Source: Flavobacteriaceae bacterium ASP10-09a (lineage in GTDB: Bacteria; Bacteroidota; Bacteroidia; Flavobacteriales; Flavobacteriaceae). Taken from it: a stretch of DNA of 47,441 bases. Position 1 is the first letter of the stretch; the number at the start of each line of letters is the position of its first letter. The notes beneath the pieces are model-generated. The model was not told the DNA's origin. It saw only the letters and a list, made by a program, of their open reading frames with translations, and did not search any database. Positions 35,074 to 45,542 of the stretch are shown piece after piece. Where the stretch lies: assembly GCA_000981625.1 (NCBI GenBank), contig LAQA01000038.1:3754-51194 (forward strand). Direction: 5' to 3'. The position numbers and the translations under genes were made by a program.

Positions 35074-35816
35074 GTTCCTCCATCTAAAGTAATTGTTTGT
35101 CCTGTCATAAACTTTGTGTTATCTGAAGCTAACCAAACTACAGCATCAGCAATTTCTTCAGCTTTCCCATACCGCTTCATCGGAATTACACTTTTTAAAA
35201 TAGTATCCATTTCTGGTTTTGCATTTATTAATTGACTTAATAAAGCAGATTCTGTATAACCAGGGCAAACTGCATTTACTCTTATGTTTTTAGTTGCATA
35301 TTCCATTGCTGCAGACTTTGTCATACCAACAACAGCAAATTTACTAGCACTGTAACTAATATTATTTGGTGATGCTTTTAAGCCAGCCAATGAAGCAATA
35401 TTTACAATATTTCCATGGCCTTGTTTTAAAAATTGTTGCAAGGCAACTTTCATACAATAAAATACGCCAGTTTGGTTTACCGCAATAACGTTATTCCAAT
35501 CTTTTAAACTAGATTCATGTGTCCTTAATAAATTAGGCCCAATCCCTGCATTATTTACAATAACATCTAACTGCCCAAATTCATCAACAGTTTTACTGAT
35601 TAAATTTTCAACTTCCTCAAAAACAGCAACGTTTGCTTGTATAGCTAGCGCAACACCTTTATTTGATATAATTTCTTCAGTAACTTTTTTAGCACTTTCT
35701 AAATTAATGTCAGAAGCAATAACTTTTGCTCCGTATTTAGCGAAATGAATAGCTGTCGCTTTACCAATTCCAGAACCTGCTCCTGTTACTATTACTACTT
35801 TGTTTTTTACTTCCAT
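35064..35816 (-). CDS. Short-chain dehydrogenase/reductase, FabG-like
   Basis: The 250-residue classical SDR has TGAGSGIGKATAIHFA (cofactor loop), NNAGIGP, NIASLAGLKA with Ser and the catalytic YSASKFAVVG, VNAVCPGYTES and a terminal TGQTITLDGGTSL. It most likely oxidises or reduces a hydroxy/keto acyl-CoA or related alcohol. It starts 1 nt after the stop of the DUF1330-like gene and is last in the six-gene operon. In levulinate-type pathways an SDR reduces the 4-keto acyl-CoA to the 4-hydroxy form, and this gene could fill that place. Confidence 0.92.
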   Translation of the reverse strand: MEVKNKVVIVTGAGSGIGKATAIHFAKYGAKVIASDINLESAKKVTEEIISNKGVALAIQANVAVFEEVENLISKTVDEFGQLDVIVNNAGIGPNLLRTHESSLKDWNNVIAVNQTGVFYCMKVALQQFLKQGHGNIVNIASLAGLKASPNNISYSASKFAVVGMTKSAAMEYATKNIRVNAVCPGYTESALLSQLINAKPEMDTILKSVIPMKRYGKAEEIADAVVWLASDNTKFMTGQTITLDGGTSL

Positions 35817-35817
35817 A

Positions 35818-36198
35818 TTATTTACAAAAAATTAAACGTGAATCTGATAGTGCCGATGCTCTTAATATTGTTGGATAACTTTTAAAACTCATCAACTTAA
35901 AAAATTCGTTTTTGTTAGCATATTTTACAATGAGAATTTCATCCCACAATTTTTCTTCTAATGGTCCAATGATAGTCGCCAAAGGTTTTCCTTTAAAAAG
36001 GATTTTTGCATCAATTTTTTCAAAAAAAGGAAATGCAGCCATCATATACTCTTTATATGTTTCTATTCCGGTTTTACCTGTTTCTGAGACTACATCTTTG
36101 TAGCTTAAATAATTAAGCATAAAAACAGGAATGTTTTCATCAAAATTTGATAAAACTGATAAAGACTCCTTATTTAAAAATTGATGATTTACTGACAT
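35818..36198 (-). CDS. DUF1330-like small protein
   Basis: The 126-residue cytosolic protein resembles the DUF1330/dimeric alpha-beta barrel fold: NIPVFMLNYLSYKD, ETYKEYMMAAFPFFEKIDAK, ATIIGPLEEKLWDEILIVKY and FKSYPTILRASALSDSRLIF. Its function is unknown. It sits 2 nt after the phosphotransferase gene within the operon, the position held by a small accessory protein next to the kinase in some 4-hydroxyacyl-CoA pathways, which makes it a candidate accessory subunit (inference). Confidence 0.75.
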   Translation of the reverse strand: MSVNHQFLNKESLSVLSNFDENIPVFMLNYLSYKDVVSETGKTGIETYKEYMMAAFPFFEKIDAKILFKGKPLATIIGPLEEKLWDEILIVKYANKNEFFKLMSFKSYPTILRASALSDSRLIFCK

Positions 36199-36200
36199 AT

Positions 36201-37259
36201 CTAATCTATTGATTTTGTTTTAATCGCTTTTAATGCTAGTTTACAACATAACTCTGCTGCTTTATTTAAATTAGCAAAACGCGGATCTGTAGTCCACCCT
36301 TTCTCAAATCTATAATAAATTTGCTGTGCAATAACTGCTATTTTAAACAATCCAAAAACATAATAGAAGACCAAATTATCTACATTTCTACCTGATTTCT
36401 GAGCATACATTTCTGCGATTTCACTTCTTATAGGATTTCCTTCAAAAACTGTTGGAGATGGAATTCCTTGTTTTACAAAATCATGATCTGTTGCAACTGT
36501 CCAATACCCTAGAGAGGTTCCTAAATCCATTAATGGATCTCCTAAAGTTGCCATTTCCCAATCTAAAACTGCAGAAACTTCTTGCCAAGAATCATCTTTG
36601 AAAACAACATTATCGTACTTAAAATCGTTATGAATTAAACAATGCTCATATTCCTTAGGCTGATGTTCTTCCATCCAATTCATAACCATTTCTGCTTCTG
36701 GATATTCATCTGTTTTTGCCTTTATATATTGTTTACCCCAGTTCGAAATTTGTCTTTGCACATATCCATCAGGCTTCCCTAAATCTGCCAAACCAATTGC
36801 ATTATAATCTACATTATGCAACTCTACTAAGGCATCTAACCATGAATTTGCAATATTTTTGTAGTCTTTTTCTGAAATATTTCTCTGTTTCGCTTCTTTG
36901 TAATTTAAGATGACTCCTTCTACTTTTTCCATGATATAAAAATCACTTCCTAAAATAGTTTCATCATCAGAAAAACCATGCATTCTTGGAACCTTAGAAA
37001 ATGCTTTCTGCACAGCACTTTGTACTTTGAACTCACGATTCATATCATGACCTCTTTTGATAGCTCCTTTTGGTGGTTTTCTTAAAACAAATTCTTTATT
37101 TTCTATCTGTAACAAATAGGTTAAGTTAGAAAATCCATGCGTAAATTGTTGAACAAACAATTCACTTTCTACAGAATTAATCAGCTTTATTTCTTGTAAA
37201 TATTTTTTTAAAGCTACTTCTGGCAACTCTTCGCCTTCTCTTACTTTTTGATTACTCAT
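36201..37259 (-). CDS. APH-family phosphotransferase (ACAD10/11 N-domain-like)
   Basis: The 352-residue aminoglycoside-phosphotransferase-fold kinase has RKPPKGA (nucleotide-binding Lys), [12 protein letters not shown] with catalytic Asp212, and [17 protein letters not shown] with metal-binding Asp233. These are the signatures of the kinase domain fused to acyl-CoA dehydrogenase in human ACAD10/11 and of LvaA in Pseudomonas putida levulinate catabolism, which phosphorylates 4-hydroxyacyl-CoA. Its start overlaps the stop of the acyl-CoA dehydrogenase gene by 4 nt, so the pair is split here but coupled. Antibiotic resistance is unlikely in this setting. Confidence 0.92.
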   Translation of the reverse strand: MSNQKVREGEELPEVALKKYLQEIKLINSVESELFVQQFTHGFSNLTYLLQIENKEFVLRKPPKGAIKRGHDMNREFKVQSAVQKAFSKVPRMHGFSDDETILGSDFYIMEKVEGVILNYKEAKQRNISEKDYKNIANSWLDALVELHNVDYNAIGLADLGKPDGYVQRQISNWGKQYIKAKTDEYPEAEMVMNWMEEHQPKEYEHCLIHNDFKYDNVVFKDDSWQEVSAVLDWEMATLGDPLMDLGTSLGYWTVATDHDFVKQGIPSPTVFEGNPIRSEIAEMYAQKSGRNVDNLVFYYVFGLFKIAVIAQQIYYRFEKGWTTDPRFANLNKAAELCCKLALKAIKTKSID

Positions 37260-38476
37260 AAGTTATTACCATATTTTTTAATACAGCTTTTCCCTAATTG
37301 ATACATATGAACTTCGTCGGGGCCGTCTGCCAAACGTAACATTCTTGCAATGGCAAAATAATGAGGTAAATAGGTATCTGGGCCAACACCTTTTCCTCCT
37401 AAAATTTGCATCGCTCTATCAATTACTTTTTGTGCCATATTTGGAGCAACAATTTTTATCATTGCTATAATATCTTTTGCTTCTTTATTGCCCGCTTTAT
37501 CCATTTTATCGGCAGCAGAAAGTGTTAGTAAACGTGCTTGTTCTATTTCGCATTGCGATTTTGCAATTTCATGACGAATGCTACTATACTCATAAAACTT
37601 TTTCCCAAAAGTTTCTCTTTCTAGGGTTCTTTGAGACATGATTTCTAATGCATATTGCGCCATCCCAACCAAACGCATACAATGATGTATTCTACCGGGT
37701 CCTAGACGTCCTTGCGCAATTTCGAAACCTCTTCCTTCTCCTAAAATAAGATTGGCCTTTGGTACACGAACATTTTTTAATATAATTTCTGCATGACCTT
37801 CTGGAGAGTCGTAATATCCTAAAACCGAAAGTGGTCTTACAATTTCTAATCCTTTTGTATTCATTGGCACTAAAACCATACTTTGTTGTTGATGCCTTGG
37901 TTTTGAACCATCAGTTTTCCCCATCACAATTGCCACTTTACAATGTGGGTCCATAGCTCCAGAAGACCACCATTTTCTTCCATTAATAACATATTCATCA
38001 CCCTCTAAAACAATAGAAGTTTCAATATTTGTTGCATCTGATGAAGCAACTTGAGGTTCTGTCATTAAAAAAGCAGAACGAATTTCTCCGTTCATCAATG
38101 GTGTTAACCATTGTTCTTTTTGAGCTTCATTTCCATATTTTACTAATACTTCCATATTACCAGTATCTGGTGCAGAGCAGTTAAAAATTTCTGAAATCCA
38201 AATTTTACGTCCCATAATTTCTGCTAATGGAGCATATTCTAAATTGGTTAAACCTGGACTTAAATTGCCATAATCTTTAGGTAAAAATAAGTTCCATAAA
38301 CCTGCATCTTTTGCCTTTTGTTTTAACATTTCTGTTTTGGGGAAACGCTGCCACATATTATTTTTATCACTTTGAAAAGTGATAAATTCTTGTTCTATAG
38401 GAACAACATGATCTTCAATGAAGCTTGTTAGCCTTTGTTGTAATTCTTTTGATGTATTTGAGTATTCGAAGTTCAT
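37256..38476 (-). CDS. Acyl-CoA dehydrogenase (ACAD11-like)
   Basis: The 406-residue flavoenzyme has the full ACAD fold: [80 protein letters not shown] and [14 protein letters not shown] near the C-terminus. The loop set is close to ACAD10/11. With the coupled APH kinase, the expected reaction is removal of the 4-phosphate to give an enoyl-CoA. A gap of 83 nt separates it from the preceding SDR gene. It has no fused kinase domain. Confidence 0.94.
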   Translation of the reverse strand: MNFEYSNTSKELQQRLTSFIEDHVVPIEQEFITFQSDKNNMWQRFPKTEMLKQKAKDAGLWNLFLPKDYGNLSPGLTNLEYAPLAEIMGRKIWISEIFNCSAPDTGNMEVLVKYGNEAQKEQWLTPLMNGEIRSAFLMTEPQVASSDATNIETSIVLEGDEYVINGRKWWSSGAMDPHCKVAIVMGKTDGSKPRHQQQSMVLVPMNTKGLEIVRPLSVLGYYDSPEGHAEIILKNVRVPKANLILGEGRGFEIAQGRLGPGRIHHCMRLVGMAQYALEIMSQRTLERETFGKKFYEYSSIRHEIAKSQCEIEQARLLTLSAADKMDKAGNKEAKDIIAMIKIVAPNMAQKVIDRAMQILGGKGVGPDTYLPHYFAIARMLRLADGPDEVHMYQLGKSCIKKYGNNL

Positions 38477-38559
38477 AAATAGAATTTATATTTTAGCACA
38501 TAGAGACTTAAAGAACTTTCGCTATGTTTCTATATGGTTATTTTTATTTGTAAAACTTT

Positions 38560-39336
38560 TTATCCTGCAATCATATAACCTCCATCCACTGTGTATACTC
38601 CACCTGTCATATAATCCCCTGCATTAGAAGCCAATAAACATGCTAAACCTACAATTTCTTCTGGCATTCCCATTCTTGCACTTGGAATTGATTTTTCTAA
38701 CTTATTTAGCATTTTTTCATTCTGCCATAAAGCTGCACTGAATTTTGTTTTAATCAAACCAGGGCAAATTGCGTTGGCTTTGACTCCGTATTGTCCCCAT
38801 TCTTTTGCTTGATTCTTAGTCAGCATTAAAATAGCGGCTTTACTTGTACTATAAATCCCTAGACCAAAACCAGGTGTTAATGCTTCTACAGATGCAATGT
38901 TAATAATACTTCCATTTTTATTTGCTTTTAAATGTGGCAAAACCAAATTTGATAAAGACCAAGGAGCTTTTACATTTATATCCATAATTTTATCAAAAAT
39001 TGCAGAATCTACATCTTCAATTGGGCCGTAAATAGGGTTGATTGCTGCATTATTTACTAAAATATCAATTCTTCCAAAAGTTTCAATTGTTTTAGTTACC
39101 AAGTTTTTACGCTGGTCTTCTTTACCAATATGACAAGCTATTCCTATTGCTTTTAAGCCTTGGTCTGTAAATTCTTTTACAACTTCATTACAAGCTTCTT
39201 GACTTCTGCTACTAATCACAACTTGTGCTCCATTTTGTGCTAAACCTTTCGCAATTGCTTTTCCTATTCCTTTGCTAGAACCTGTTATAATTGCGACCTT
39301 ATTTTTTAAATTAAATTGTTCTGAAATATGTGTCAT
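38560..39336 (-). CDS. Short-chain dehydrogenase/reductase
   Basis: The 258-residue classical SDR has TGSSKGIGKAIAKGLA, NNAAINP, NIASVEALTP with Ser, the catalytic YSTSKAAILM, NAICPGLIKT and a terminal TGGVYTVDGGYMIAG. It is most likely NAD(P)-dependent on a hydroxyacyl or alcohol substrate. Its ATG shares one base with the stop of the large acyl-CoA dehydrogenase, so translation is coupled. Position between the two dehydrogenases supports a role in the same catabolic chain. Confidence 0.92.
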   Translation of the reverse strand: MTHISEQFNLKNKVAIITGSSKGIGKAIAKGLAQNGAQVVISSRSQEACNEVVKEFTDQGLKAIGIACHIGKEDQRKNLVTKTIETFGRIDILVNNAAINPIYGPIEDVDSAIFDKIMDINVKAPWSLSNLVLPHLKANKNGSIINIASVEALTPGFGLGIYSTSKAAILMLTKNQAKEWGQYGVKANAICPGLIKTKFSAALWQNEKMLNKLEKSIPSARMGMPEEIVGLACLLASNAGDYMTGGVYTVDGGYMIAG

Positions 39337-41150
39337 TATATGATGTACTCTTTATCGTTCTTAATTATCAATATCTCGTCACTCATTAAAGATTCTGCTA
39401 ATGAGTTCGTCTTTGGAACTTCATATTTAAAGTAGAATCTCGTTGTATGAATTTTACTTTCATAAAAAGTTTCTGAATACTTTCTATTAGAATTACCCAA
39501 CTCATTTTTAGCATTAACAGCCATTTCTAACCACAACCAACCTAAAACAACAATGCTCATATATTCCATAAACAAATTAGCATCTGCTAAATAGCGTTCG
39601 TAGTTTCCTTTCATCGCAAAAGGTATTAAATGACCCAATACTTTTTGAGAAAGTTTTAATTTATCCGCTAAAACAGCTCCGTATTTTTTTAGTTCATCAT
39701 CCTTAGAAGCAAGCGTAATTGTTTGCATTATTTCAGCAATTAATAATTCTAGTGCTTTTCCGTTCTGCATTGGTACTTTTCTACCTAATAAATCTTGCGA
39801 TTGAATTCCTGTTGTACCTTCATATAAGGAAGAAATTCTAATATCTCTATAGTATTGTTGTAAACTAAAGTCTGTACAAAAACCATAACCTCCTAAAACT
39901 TGCAATCCATTATCTACAGACTCTGCACCAGCTTCTGACGGATAGGTTTTAACAATAGGAATAATCATCTCTAACAACAAATGATATTTTTCTTTTTCTT
40001 CTTTAGAGGTCGCTGCTGTTACAATATCCTGATATTTTGAAGCCAAAAGCACTAAACTTAAAGAACCTTCTACGATTGATTTCTGTAATAACAACATCCT
40101 TCTAACATCTGGATGTTCTATGATTAAACTTTGTTTTTCTGATGGGTTTTTCTTCCCTGTACTTGTTAGTTTTCTTCCTTGAGGTCTTTCGTTTGCATAT
40201 TGCAAAGAAGTTCTGTAAGCTGCCATTGCAATTGCTGCAGCACCTCTACCAACAGCTATTCTTGCGCCATTCATCATTAAAAACATTTGGTTTAGACCCT
40301 TATGTTCTTCACCTACAAGCCAACCTCTACAATCGTCAGTATCGCCAAAACCAAGATGTGTTGTACAATAACCTCGCTGACCCATTTTCTGAAAATCTGC
40401 AATGGTCATTAAATCATTATATTCTAAAGTACCATCTTGTTTTGGTCTGTTTTTAGGAACTACAAAAAGAGAAATTCCTTTTGTTCCATTTGGAGCGCCT
40501 TCAATTCTTGCTAAAACTAAATGCACTATATTTTCTGAAAACTGATTGTCGCCTCCAGAAATAAATATCTTTTGTCCTGTAATTTTATAATACCCTTCTT
40601 CTGTTGGAGTTGCCTTTGTAACAATATCCGATAAAGAACTTCCTGCTTGTGGCTCTGTTAAACACATCGTGCCTCCCCAATGTCCAGAAAGCATTTTTGG
40701 TACATAAGTTTCATTCAACTTTTTGTTCCCAAACTCGATAATTAATTCTGCGGCACCACTTGTTAAACCTGCATAACCTGGTAAATGATTATTTGCAGCA
40801 TCCATAACATAAACTGCAGCTTGTAATGCTGTAAAAGGAATCTGTAATCCTCCTGCTTCATAATCAAAAGAAGCAGAAATGATACCCATTTCTCCCGCTT
40901 GCTCCATTACTTTTTGAACTTGTTTGTGAACAATTACGGTTCCATCTTTATGATATGCAGGCGTTTCATCCATTTCTTTGAAATAGGGATACAACTCTCG
41001 ATCAGAAAATTCTTTTACAGAATCTATAAAAAGATCTAAAGATTCCAAATCATGCTCTTTAAATCTTTCTCTAGTCAGTAAGTCTTCTAATTTGTGAATA
41101 TCATAAAGTATGTATTTAAGTGTTTCGAGGTCTACATACTTTTTTGGCAT
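39336..41150 (-). CDS. Acyl-CoA dehydrogenase with C-terminal extension (600-residue class)
   Basis: The 604-residue protein has the ACAD core (about 60-450: TALQAAVYVMDAANNHLPGY, CLTEPQAGSSLSDI, GQKIFISGGDNQFSENI, DVRRMLLLQKSIVEGSLSL and the catalytic Glu in SSLYEGTTGIQSQDLLG). A further helical domain of about 140 residues is typical of bacterial ACADs of this size. It is first in the six-gene operon, behind a -7 box and paired 16-bp direct repeats. It likely oxidises medium or long acyl-CoA. Confidence 0.94.
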   Translation of the reverse strand: MPKKYVDLETLKYILYDIHKLEDLLTRERFKEHDLESLDLFIDSVKEFSDRELYPYFKEMDETPAYHKDGTVIVHKQVQKVMEQAGEMGIISASFDYEAGGLQIPFTALQAAVYVMDAANNHLPGYAGLTSGAAELIIEFGNKKLNETYVPKMLSGHWGGTMCLTEPQAGSSLSDIVTKATPTEEGYYKITGQKIFISGGDNQFSENIVHLVLARIEGAPNGTKGISLFVVPKNRPKQDGTLEYNDLMTIADFQKMGQRGYCTTHLGFGDTDDCRGWLVGEEHKGLNQMFLMMNGARIAVGRGAAAIAMAAYRTSLQYANERPQGRKLTSTGKKNPSEKQSLIIEHPDVRRMLLLQKSIVEGSLSLVLLASKYQDIVTAATSKEEKEKYHLLLEMIIPIVKTYPSEAGAESVDNGLQVLGGYGFCTDFSLQQYYRDIRISSLYEGTTGIQSQDLLGRKVPMQNGKALELLIAEIMQTITLASKDDELKKYGAVLADKLKLSQKVLGHLIPFAMKGNYERYLADANLFMEYMSIVVLGWLWLEMAVNAKNELGNSNRKYSETFYESKIHTTRFYFKYEVPKTNSLAESLMSDEILIIKNDKEYII

Positions 41151-41215
41151 AATATTGATATTTTATAGTTGTTTTTAATTGCTAATTTATTCTGATTTAT
41201 TAGCTTTTATATCTT

Positions 41216-41223
41216 CAAATATA
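41216..41223 (-). promoter_or_regulatory. -7 box of the acyl-CoA operon
   Basis: On the minus strand this is TATATTTG, an exact TAnnTTTG match, 66 nt upstream of the ATG at 41150. No TTG lies at the usual spacing; the direct repeats occupy that place instead, which suggests activator or repressor control. Confidence 0.55.
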
Positions 41224-41242
41224 ATAAAAATTATTATGCATG

Positions 41243-41285
41243 CATAGTAAATTAAAAAAACTAGATATCCATAGTAAATTAAAAA
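41243..41285. repeat. Pair of 16-bp direct repeats at the acyl-CoA operon promoter
   Basis: CATAGTAAATTAAAAA occurs at 41243-41258 and again at 41270-41285, 27 bp apart start to start (about 2.5 helical turns). The first copy overlaps a 12-bp palindrome TATGCATGCATA (41235-41246). It begins 20 nt upstream of the -7 box. This looks like a binding site for a regulator. Confidence 0.7.
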
Positions 41286-41345
41286 TCAGCTATTAGAAAT
41301 CATAAAGTGTTTCTAGCTCTAAAAAAACAGTGTTAATTTTAATCT

Positions 41346-41675
41346 TTAAAGTTGATTTTTAATTTTAAGCAGTTCTGCTTTAACAGCTTCTAATCTGCTA
41401 ATAATCTCCTGATTATTAAAAATTTCTTCAGGATTTTTCTTGAGTCTCTGTTTTGCACCATCTAAAGTGAAGCCTCTTTCTTTCACTAAATTAAAGATCA
41501 ATTTAAGATTCTTGACATCTTCTTGAGTAAAAAGTCTATTACCTTTTGCATTCTTTTTAGGTTTTATAATATCAAATTCTTTTTCCCAAAAACGAACTAA
41601 AGAAGTATTTACTTCAAAAGCCTTGGCAACTTCCCCTATTTTGTAATATCTTTTTTCAGGTAAATTTACGTACAT
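41346..41675 (-). CDS. MerR-family transcriptional regulator
   Basis: The 109-residue protein has an N-terminal MerR winged helix (KRYYKIGEVAKAFEVNTSLV, RFWEKEFDIIKPKKNAKGNR, LFTQEDVKNLKLIFNLVKER). A short helical dimerisation tail follows, without metal-binding cysteines or a ligand domain. It starts 2 nt after the M23 peptidase stop, an arrangement common in Flavobacteriaceae. It may regulate the peptidase operon or the downstream acyl-CoA operon, whose promoter repeats lie just past its 3' end; there is no direct evidence. Confidence 0.9.
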   Translation of the reverse strand: MYVNLPEKRYYKIGEVAKAFEVNTSLVRFWEKEFDIIKPKKNAKGNRLFTQEDVKNLKLIFNLVKERGFTLDGAKQRLKKNPEEIFNNQEIISRLEAVKAELLKIKNQL

Positions 41676-41677
41676 AA

Positions 41678-42640
41678 CTAATCTAAGGATTGACTTTCTT
41701 CTGATGTTTTTTTTAAAGCTGCAAATTCGTCCAAAGTTAAATTTCCATAATAAAAATTTATAGGATTTAGAGGTCGACCATTTTTATGAACTTCATAATG
41801 CAAATGCGGAGAAACAGACAAACCTGTATTACCAACAAAACCAATTAAATCACCTCTTTTTACCTCTTGCCTTCTTTTTACCTTTATTTTACTCATGTGT
41901 GCATAAATGGTTTTATAACCATAACCATGCTCTATGTAAACGACTTTACCAAAAGTACTACTTCTTTGCGCTCTACTTACTCTGCCATTTCCTGAAGCAT
42001 AAATTGGAGTTCCTGTTGCCGAAGTAAAATCCATTCCTTTATGAAACTTATTGATTTTTAAAATAGGGTGCATCCTCATTTTATAACCAGAAGCTACATA
42101 AAAATCGCCTTTTTCAATTGGTAATATTGCAGGAATAGAAGCTAACATATCTTTTTTCTCTTTGGCTAAAGCAACAATTTCATCTAAAGATTTAGATTGC
42201 ACGACCATTTGTTTAGATAAAATATCTACTTCTTTTGTGAGTTTTTTAATCAATTTTGAATTATCAAAACCTTCTAAATTCTTATACCTATTTACTCCAC
42301 CAAAACCAGCTTTACGCTGTTCTTCAGAAATAGGATTTGCTTCAAAATAACTTCTGTAAATATTATTATCTCTTTCCTGTAATTGTGATAAGATTAGGGC
42401 GTTTTCATCCATTCTCTTCCCCAGTAATACGTAATGTAATTTTAAGTTTTTAAACTCTCTTTTTTGAGCTCTTTCTGACGGAGACATAATAATTTGACTA
42501 AAGCCAATGAAGCCAAAAAAAGCAATTAAAATGATTCCTAAAAAACTAAAAAGTATTCTTCTATAATAGTTACTCTTATCTACAGTAATTTTTCTGTAAG
42601 AAAGCGTATCCTCATCATAATAATATTTTACTTTTGCCAT
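41678..42640 (-). CDS. M23 family metallopeptidase, membrane-anchored
   Basis: The protein has 320 residues from the ATG at 42640 (MAKVKYYYDEDTLSYRKI, the usual start of this family in flavobacteria). An in-frame ATG at 42682 would add 14 residues. It has one N-terminal membrane segment (RILFSFLGIILIAFFGFIGF), a coiled-coil stretch (about 65-160) and a C-terminal LytM/M23 domain with zinc ligands in FHKGMD and HLHYEVH. It acts in the periplasm on peptidoglycan crosslinks, as an endopeptidase or as a regulator of one. It is divergent from alaS and co-transcribed with MerR. Confidence 0.95.
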   Translation of the reverse strand: MAKVKYYYDEDTLSYRKITVDKSNYYRRILFSFLGIILIAFFGFIGFSQIIMSPSERAQKREFKNLKLHYVLLGKRMDENALILSQLQERDNNIYRSYFEANPISEEQRKAGFGGVNRYKNLEGFDNSKLIKKLTKEVDILSKQMVVQSKSLDEIVALAKEKKDMLASIPAILPIEKGDFYVASGYKMRMHPILKINKFHKGMDFTSATGTPIYASGNGRVSRAQRSSTFGKVVYIEHGYGYKTIYAHMSKIKVKRRQEVKRGDLIGFVGNTGLSVSPHLHYEVHKNGRPLNPINFYYGNLTLDEFAALKKTSEESQSLD

Positions 42641-42708
42641 ATTGCTAAATATACTATTTTTGTCCTTATAATTAGTTTTCAACTTTAAAAACTCTTTATA
42701 ACAACAAA

Positions 42709-42716
42709 CAAATTTA
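42709..42716 (-). promoter_or_regulatory. -7 box candidate for the M23-MerR operon
   Basis: On the minus strand this is TAAATTTG, an exact TAnnTTTG match, about 69 nt upstream of the peptidase start. The -33 TTG is not evident. Confidence 0.35.
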
Positions 42717-42800
42717 CAAAATGTTTTACAACTGCTTTTTAAAAGTAGTTTTTAAAAAAATAAATTAATATAATCTAACATAGTTGGAAACTCCTTTTTT

Positions 42801-45419
42801 ATGAAATCTCAAGATATCCGCTCCACTTTTTTAAGTTTCTTTCAAGAAAAATCCCATTTAGTTGTTCCTTCTGCTCCAATGGTTACAAAAGACGATCCAA
42901 CGTTAATGTTTGTCAATTCTGGAATGGCCCCTTTTAAAGAATATTTTTTAGGAAACGGAATACCAAAAAAGAATAGAATTACAGATTCTCAAAAATGTTT
43001 GCGCGTTTCTGGTAAACACAACGACTTGGAGGAAGTTGGCTATGACACTTATCATCATACATTATTTGAAATGTTAGGGAATTGGTCTTTTGGAGATTAT
43101 TTTAAAAAGGAAGCGATTGCTTGGGCTTGGGAATTACTAACTGAAGTTTACAAAATTGACAAAGACATTTTATATGTAACTGTTTTTGAAGGAAGTGATG
43201 ATGCTGATAATTTAGATATGGATACAGAATCTTATGATTTGTGGAAACAGTTTATTTCTGAAGACAGAATTTTAAAAGGAAATAAAAAAGATAATTTTTG
43301 GGAGATGGGAGAACAAGGACCTTGTGGGCCTTGCTCTGAAATTCATGTTGATATTCGTTCTGCAGAAGAAAAAGCAAAAGTTGATGGGAGAACTTTAATC
43401 AATGAAGACCATCCTCATGTAGTAGAAATCTGGAACTTGGTTTTTATGCAATATAATCGAAGAGCTTCGGGCGATTTAGAAGAATTACCTAACAAACATA
43501 TTGACACTGGAATGGGGTTTGAACGCCTATGTATGGTTTTACAAGGTGTACAATCTAATTATGATACAGATATTTTTACGCCAATAATTAGAGAAATTGA
43601 AACCATAACTGATGTAAAGTATGGTAAAAATTTAGAGCAAGATATTGCAATTCGTGTAATTTCAGATCATGTAAGGGCTGTTGCTTTTTCTATTGCTGAC
43701 GGACAATTACCAAGTAATACAGGTGCTGGTTACGTAATTCGTAGAATTTTAAGAAGAGCAGTGAGGTATGGTTTTACCTTTTTGGATAAAAAAGAACCTT
43801 TTATCTATCGATTAGTAACAGTTTTAAGTGAAAAAATGGGAATAGCTTTCCCTGAATTGAAAGCCCAAAAACAATTGATACAAACCGTAATTAAAGAAGA
43901 AGAGGCTTCCTTTTTAAGAGCTTTAGATCAAGGATTAGTTTTATTAGATGGTATTGTTTCATCTGCAAAAACAAAGGAAATTTCTGGAGATAAAGCTTTT
44001 GAATTATATGACACTTATGGTTTTCCGATAGATTTAACAGCTTTAATTTTATCTGAAAAAGGATATACTTTAGATGAAAAAGGATTCAAAGAGGAATTGC
44101 AAAAACAAAAAAACCGTTCTCGTGCTGCAAGTGAAATGACCACAGATGATTGGACTACTTTAATTGAAGATTCCATACAAGAATTTGTAGGTTATGACAT
44201 TTTAAAAACAAATGTAAAAATTACTAGATATAGAAAAGTAACCTCTAAAAAAGATGGCGAAATGTATCAATTGGTTTTTAATATAACTCCATTCTATCCA
44301 GAGGGAGGTGGTCAAGTTGGTGATAAAGGCTTTTTAGAAGATTCTCATGGTGATGTCATTTACATTATAGATACCAAAAAAGAGAATAACGTCATTATTC
44401 ATTTTACAAAAAACTTACCCTCTAATATTCATGACACCTTTAAAGCTATTGTTGGCGAAAAACAGCGAAAATTATCTGCAAGCAATCATACAGCAACCCA
44501 TTTATTACATCAAGCTTTACGAGAAGTCTTAGGAACGCATGTAGAACAAAAAGGGTCCTTAGTAAAACCTCAATCTTTGCGATTTGATTTTTCTCACTTT
44601 TCTAAGTTAACTGTTGAAGAGTTACGTGAAGTAGAAAATTTTGTAAATGCAAGAATCGAAGGTAAACTACCCTTAGAAGAAAAAAGAAACATACCAATGC
44701 AACAAGCAATTGATGAAGGCGCAATAGCTTTGTTTGGTGAAAAATATGGAGATACTGTTAGAGCTGTAAAATTTGGAAAATCGGTAGAACTTTGCGGTGG
44801 AACTCACGTAAAAAACACGAGCGATATTTGGCATTTTAAAATAAAATCTGAAGGGGCAGTAGCTGCAGGAATTAGAAGAATTGAGGCAATTACAAACAAT
44901 GCTGTAAAAGATTTTTATTTTGATAATAACAGAACTTTATTTGAAGTAAAAGACATCTTAAACAATACTAAAGACCCTGTAAAAGCCGTACAAAAATTAC
45001 AAGACGAAAACAGTTCTCTACAAAAACAAATTGAACAATTATTAAAAGATAAAGCTCAAAACTTATCTAGCGAAATTAAAAATCAATTACAAGAGATTAA
45101 TGGTGTTCAGTTTTTAGCAACTAAAATTGATTTAGACCAAAATGGAATTAAAAATTTAGCTTTTGCGATAGGAAAAGAACATGAAAATTTATTCTTACTT
45201 TTTGCCTCTTCAGAGAAAAAAGACAAAGCAATGTTAACTTGTTATATTTCTAAAGAATTGGCAAATGAGCGCGGTTATGATGCAGGAAAAGTTGTGAGAG
45301 AGTTAGGTAAATTAATTCACGGAGGTGGTGGTGGGCAAAATTTCTTTGCAACTGCTGGAGGTAAAAATCCCGGAGGAATCCCTGAAGCTTTAAAGAGAGC
45401 TAAAGATTATTTAGTGTAA
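42801..45419 (+). CDS. alaS: Alanyl-tRNA synthetase
   Basis: AlaRS charges tRNA-Ala. The 872-residue protein has the class II catalytic domain ([66 protein letters not shown]), the editing domain with zinc ligands [12 protein letters not shown] and CGGTHVKN, and a C-terminal coiled coil plus DHHA1-type domain ([20 protein letters not shown]). Length and order are normal. It is divergent from the M23 peptidase and followed by a non-coding gap before the DUF1800 gene. Confidence 0.98.
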   Translation: MKSQDIRSTFLSFFQEKSHLVVPSAPMVTKDDPTLMFVNSGMAPFKEYFLGNGIPKKNRITDSQKCLRVSGKHNDLEEVGYDTYHHTLFEMLGNWSFGDYFKKEAIAWAWELLTEVYKIDKDILYVTVFEGSDDADNLDMDTESYDLWKQFISEDRILKGNKKDNFWEMGEQGPCGPCSEIHVDIRSAEEKAKVDGRTLINEDHPHVVEIWNLVFMQYNRRASGDLEELPNKHIDTGMGFERLCMVLQGVQSNYDTDIFTPIIREIETITDVKYGKNLEQDIAIRVISDHVRAVAFSIADGQLPSNTGAGYVIRRILRRAVRYGFTFLDKKEPFIYRLVTVLSEKMGIAFPELKAQKQLIQTVIKEEEASFLRALDQGLVLLDGIVSSAKTKEISGDKAFELYDTYGFPIDLTALILSEKGYTLDEKGFKEELQKQKNRSRAASEMTTDDWTTLIEDSIQEFVGYDILKTNVKITRYRKVTSKKDGEMYQLVFNITPFYPEGGGQVGDKGFLEDSHGDVIYIIDTKKENNVIIHFTKNLPSNIHDTFKAIVGEKQRKLSASNHTATHLLHQALREVLGTHVEQKGSLVKPQSLRFDFSHFSKLTVEELREVENFVNARIEGKLPLEEKRNIPMQQAIDEGAIALFGEKYGDTVRAVKFGKSVELCGGTHVKNTSDIWHFKIKSEGAVAAGIRRIEAITNNAVKDFYFDNNRTLFEVKDILNNTKDPVKAVQKLQDENSSLQKQIEQLLKDKAQNLSSEIKNQLQEINGVQFLATKIDLDQNGIKNLAFAIGKEHENLFLLFASSEKKDKAMLTCYISKELANERGYDAGKVVRELGKLIHGGGGGQNFFATAGGKNPGGIPEALKRAKDYLV

Positions 45420-45494
45420 AATTTAAACTTTTCCCACTTTTTAAGGTCTTAGTTTAATAGTAGTTAGCTAATCTGTTTTTTCAAATAAAAAGAT

Positions 45495-45502
45495 TAAATT
45501 TG
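45495..45502 (+). promoter_or_regulatory. -7 box for the DUF1800-DUF1501 pair
   Basis: TAAATTTG matches TAnnTTTG and lies 40 nt before the DUF1800 ATG. The -33 TTG is not at the usual spacing. Confidence 0.4.
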
Positions 45503-45542
45503 AAATAATTCAACATTGGTTTTCATCAAATTAAAATAAACG

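Noticed and set aside
36201..37259. Aminoglycoside resistance gene
   Set aside because: The fold is APH-like, but the operon partners and motifs match ACAD10/11- and LvaA-type acyl-CoA kinases.
38490..38545. ACATAG/CTATGT inverted repeat between the SDR and acyl-CoA dehydrogenase genes
   Set aside because: The stem is only 6 bp with a long loop and no T tract; not enough to call a terminator.
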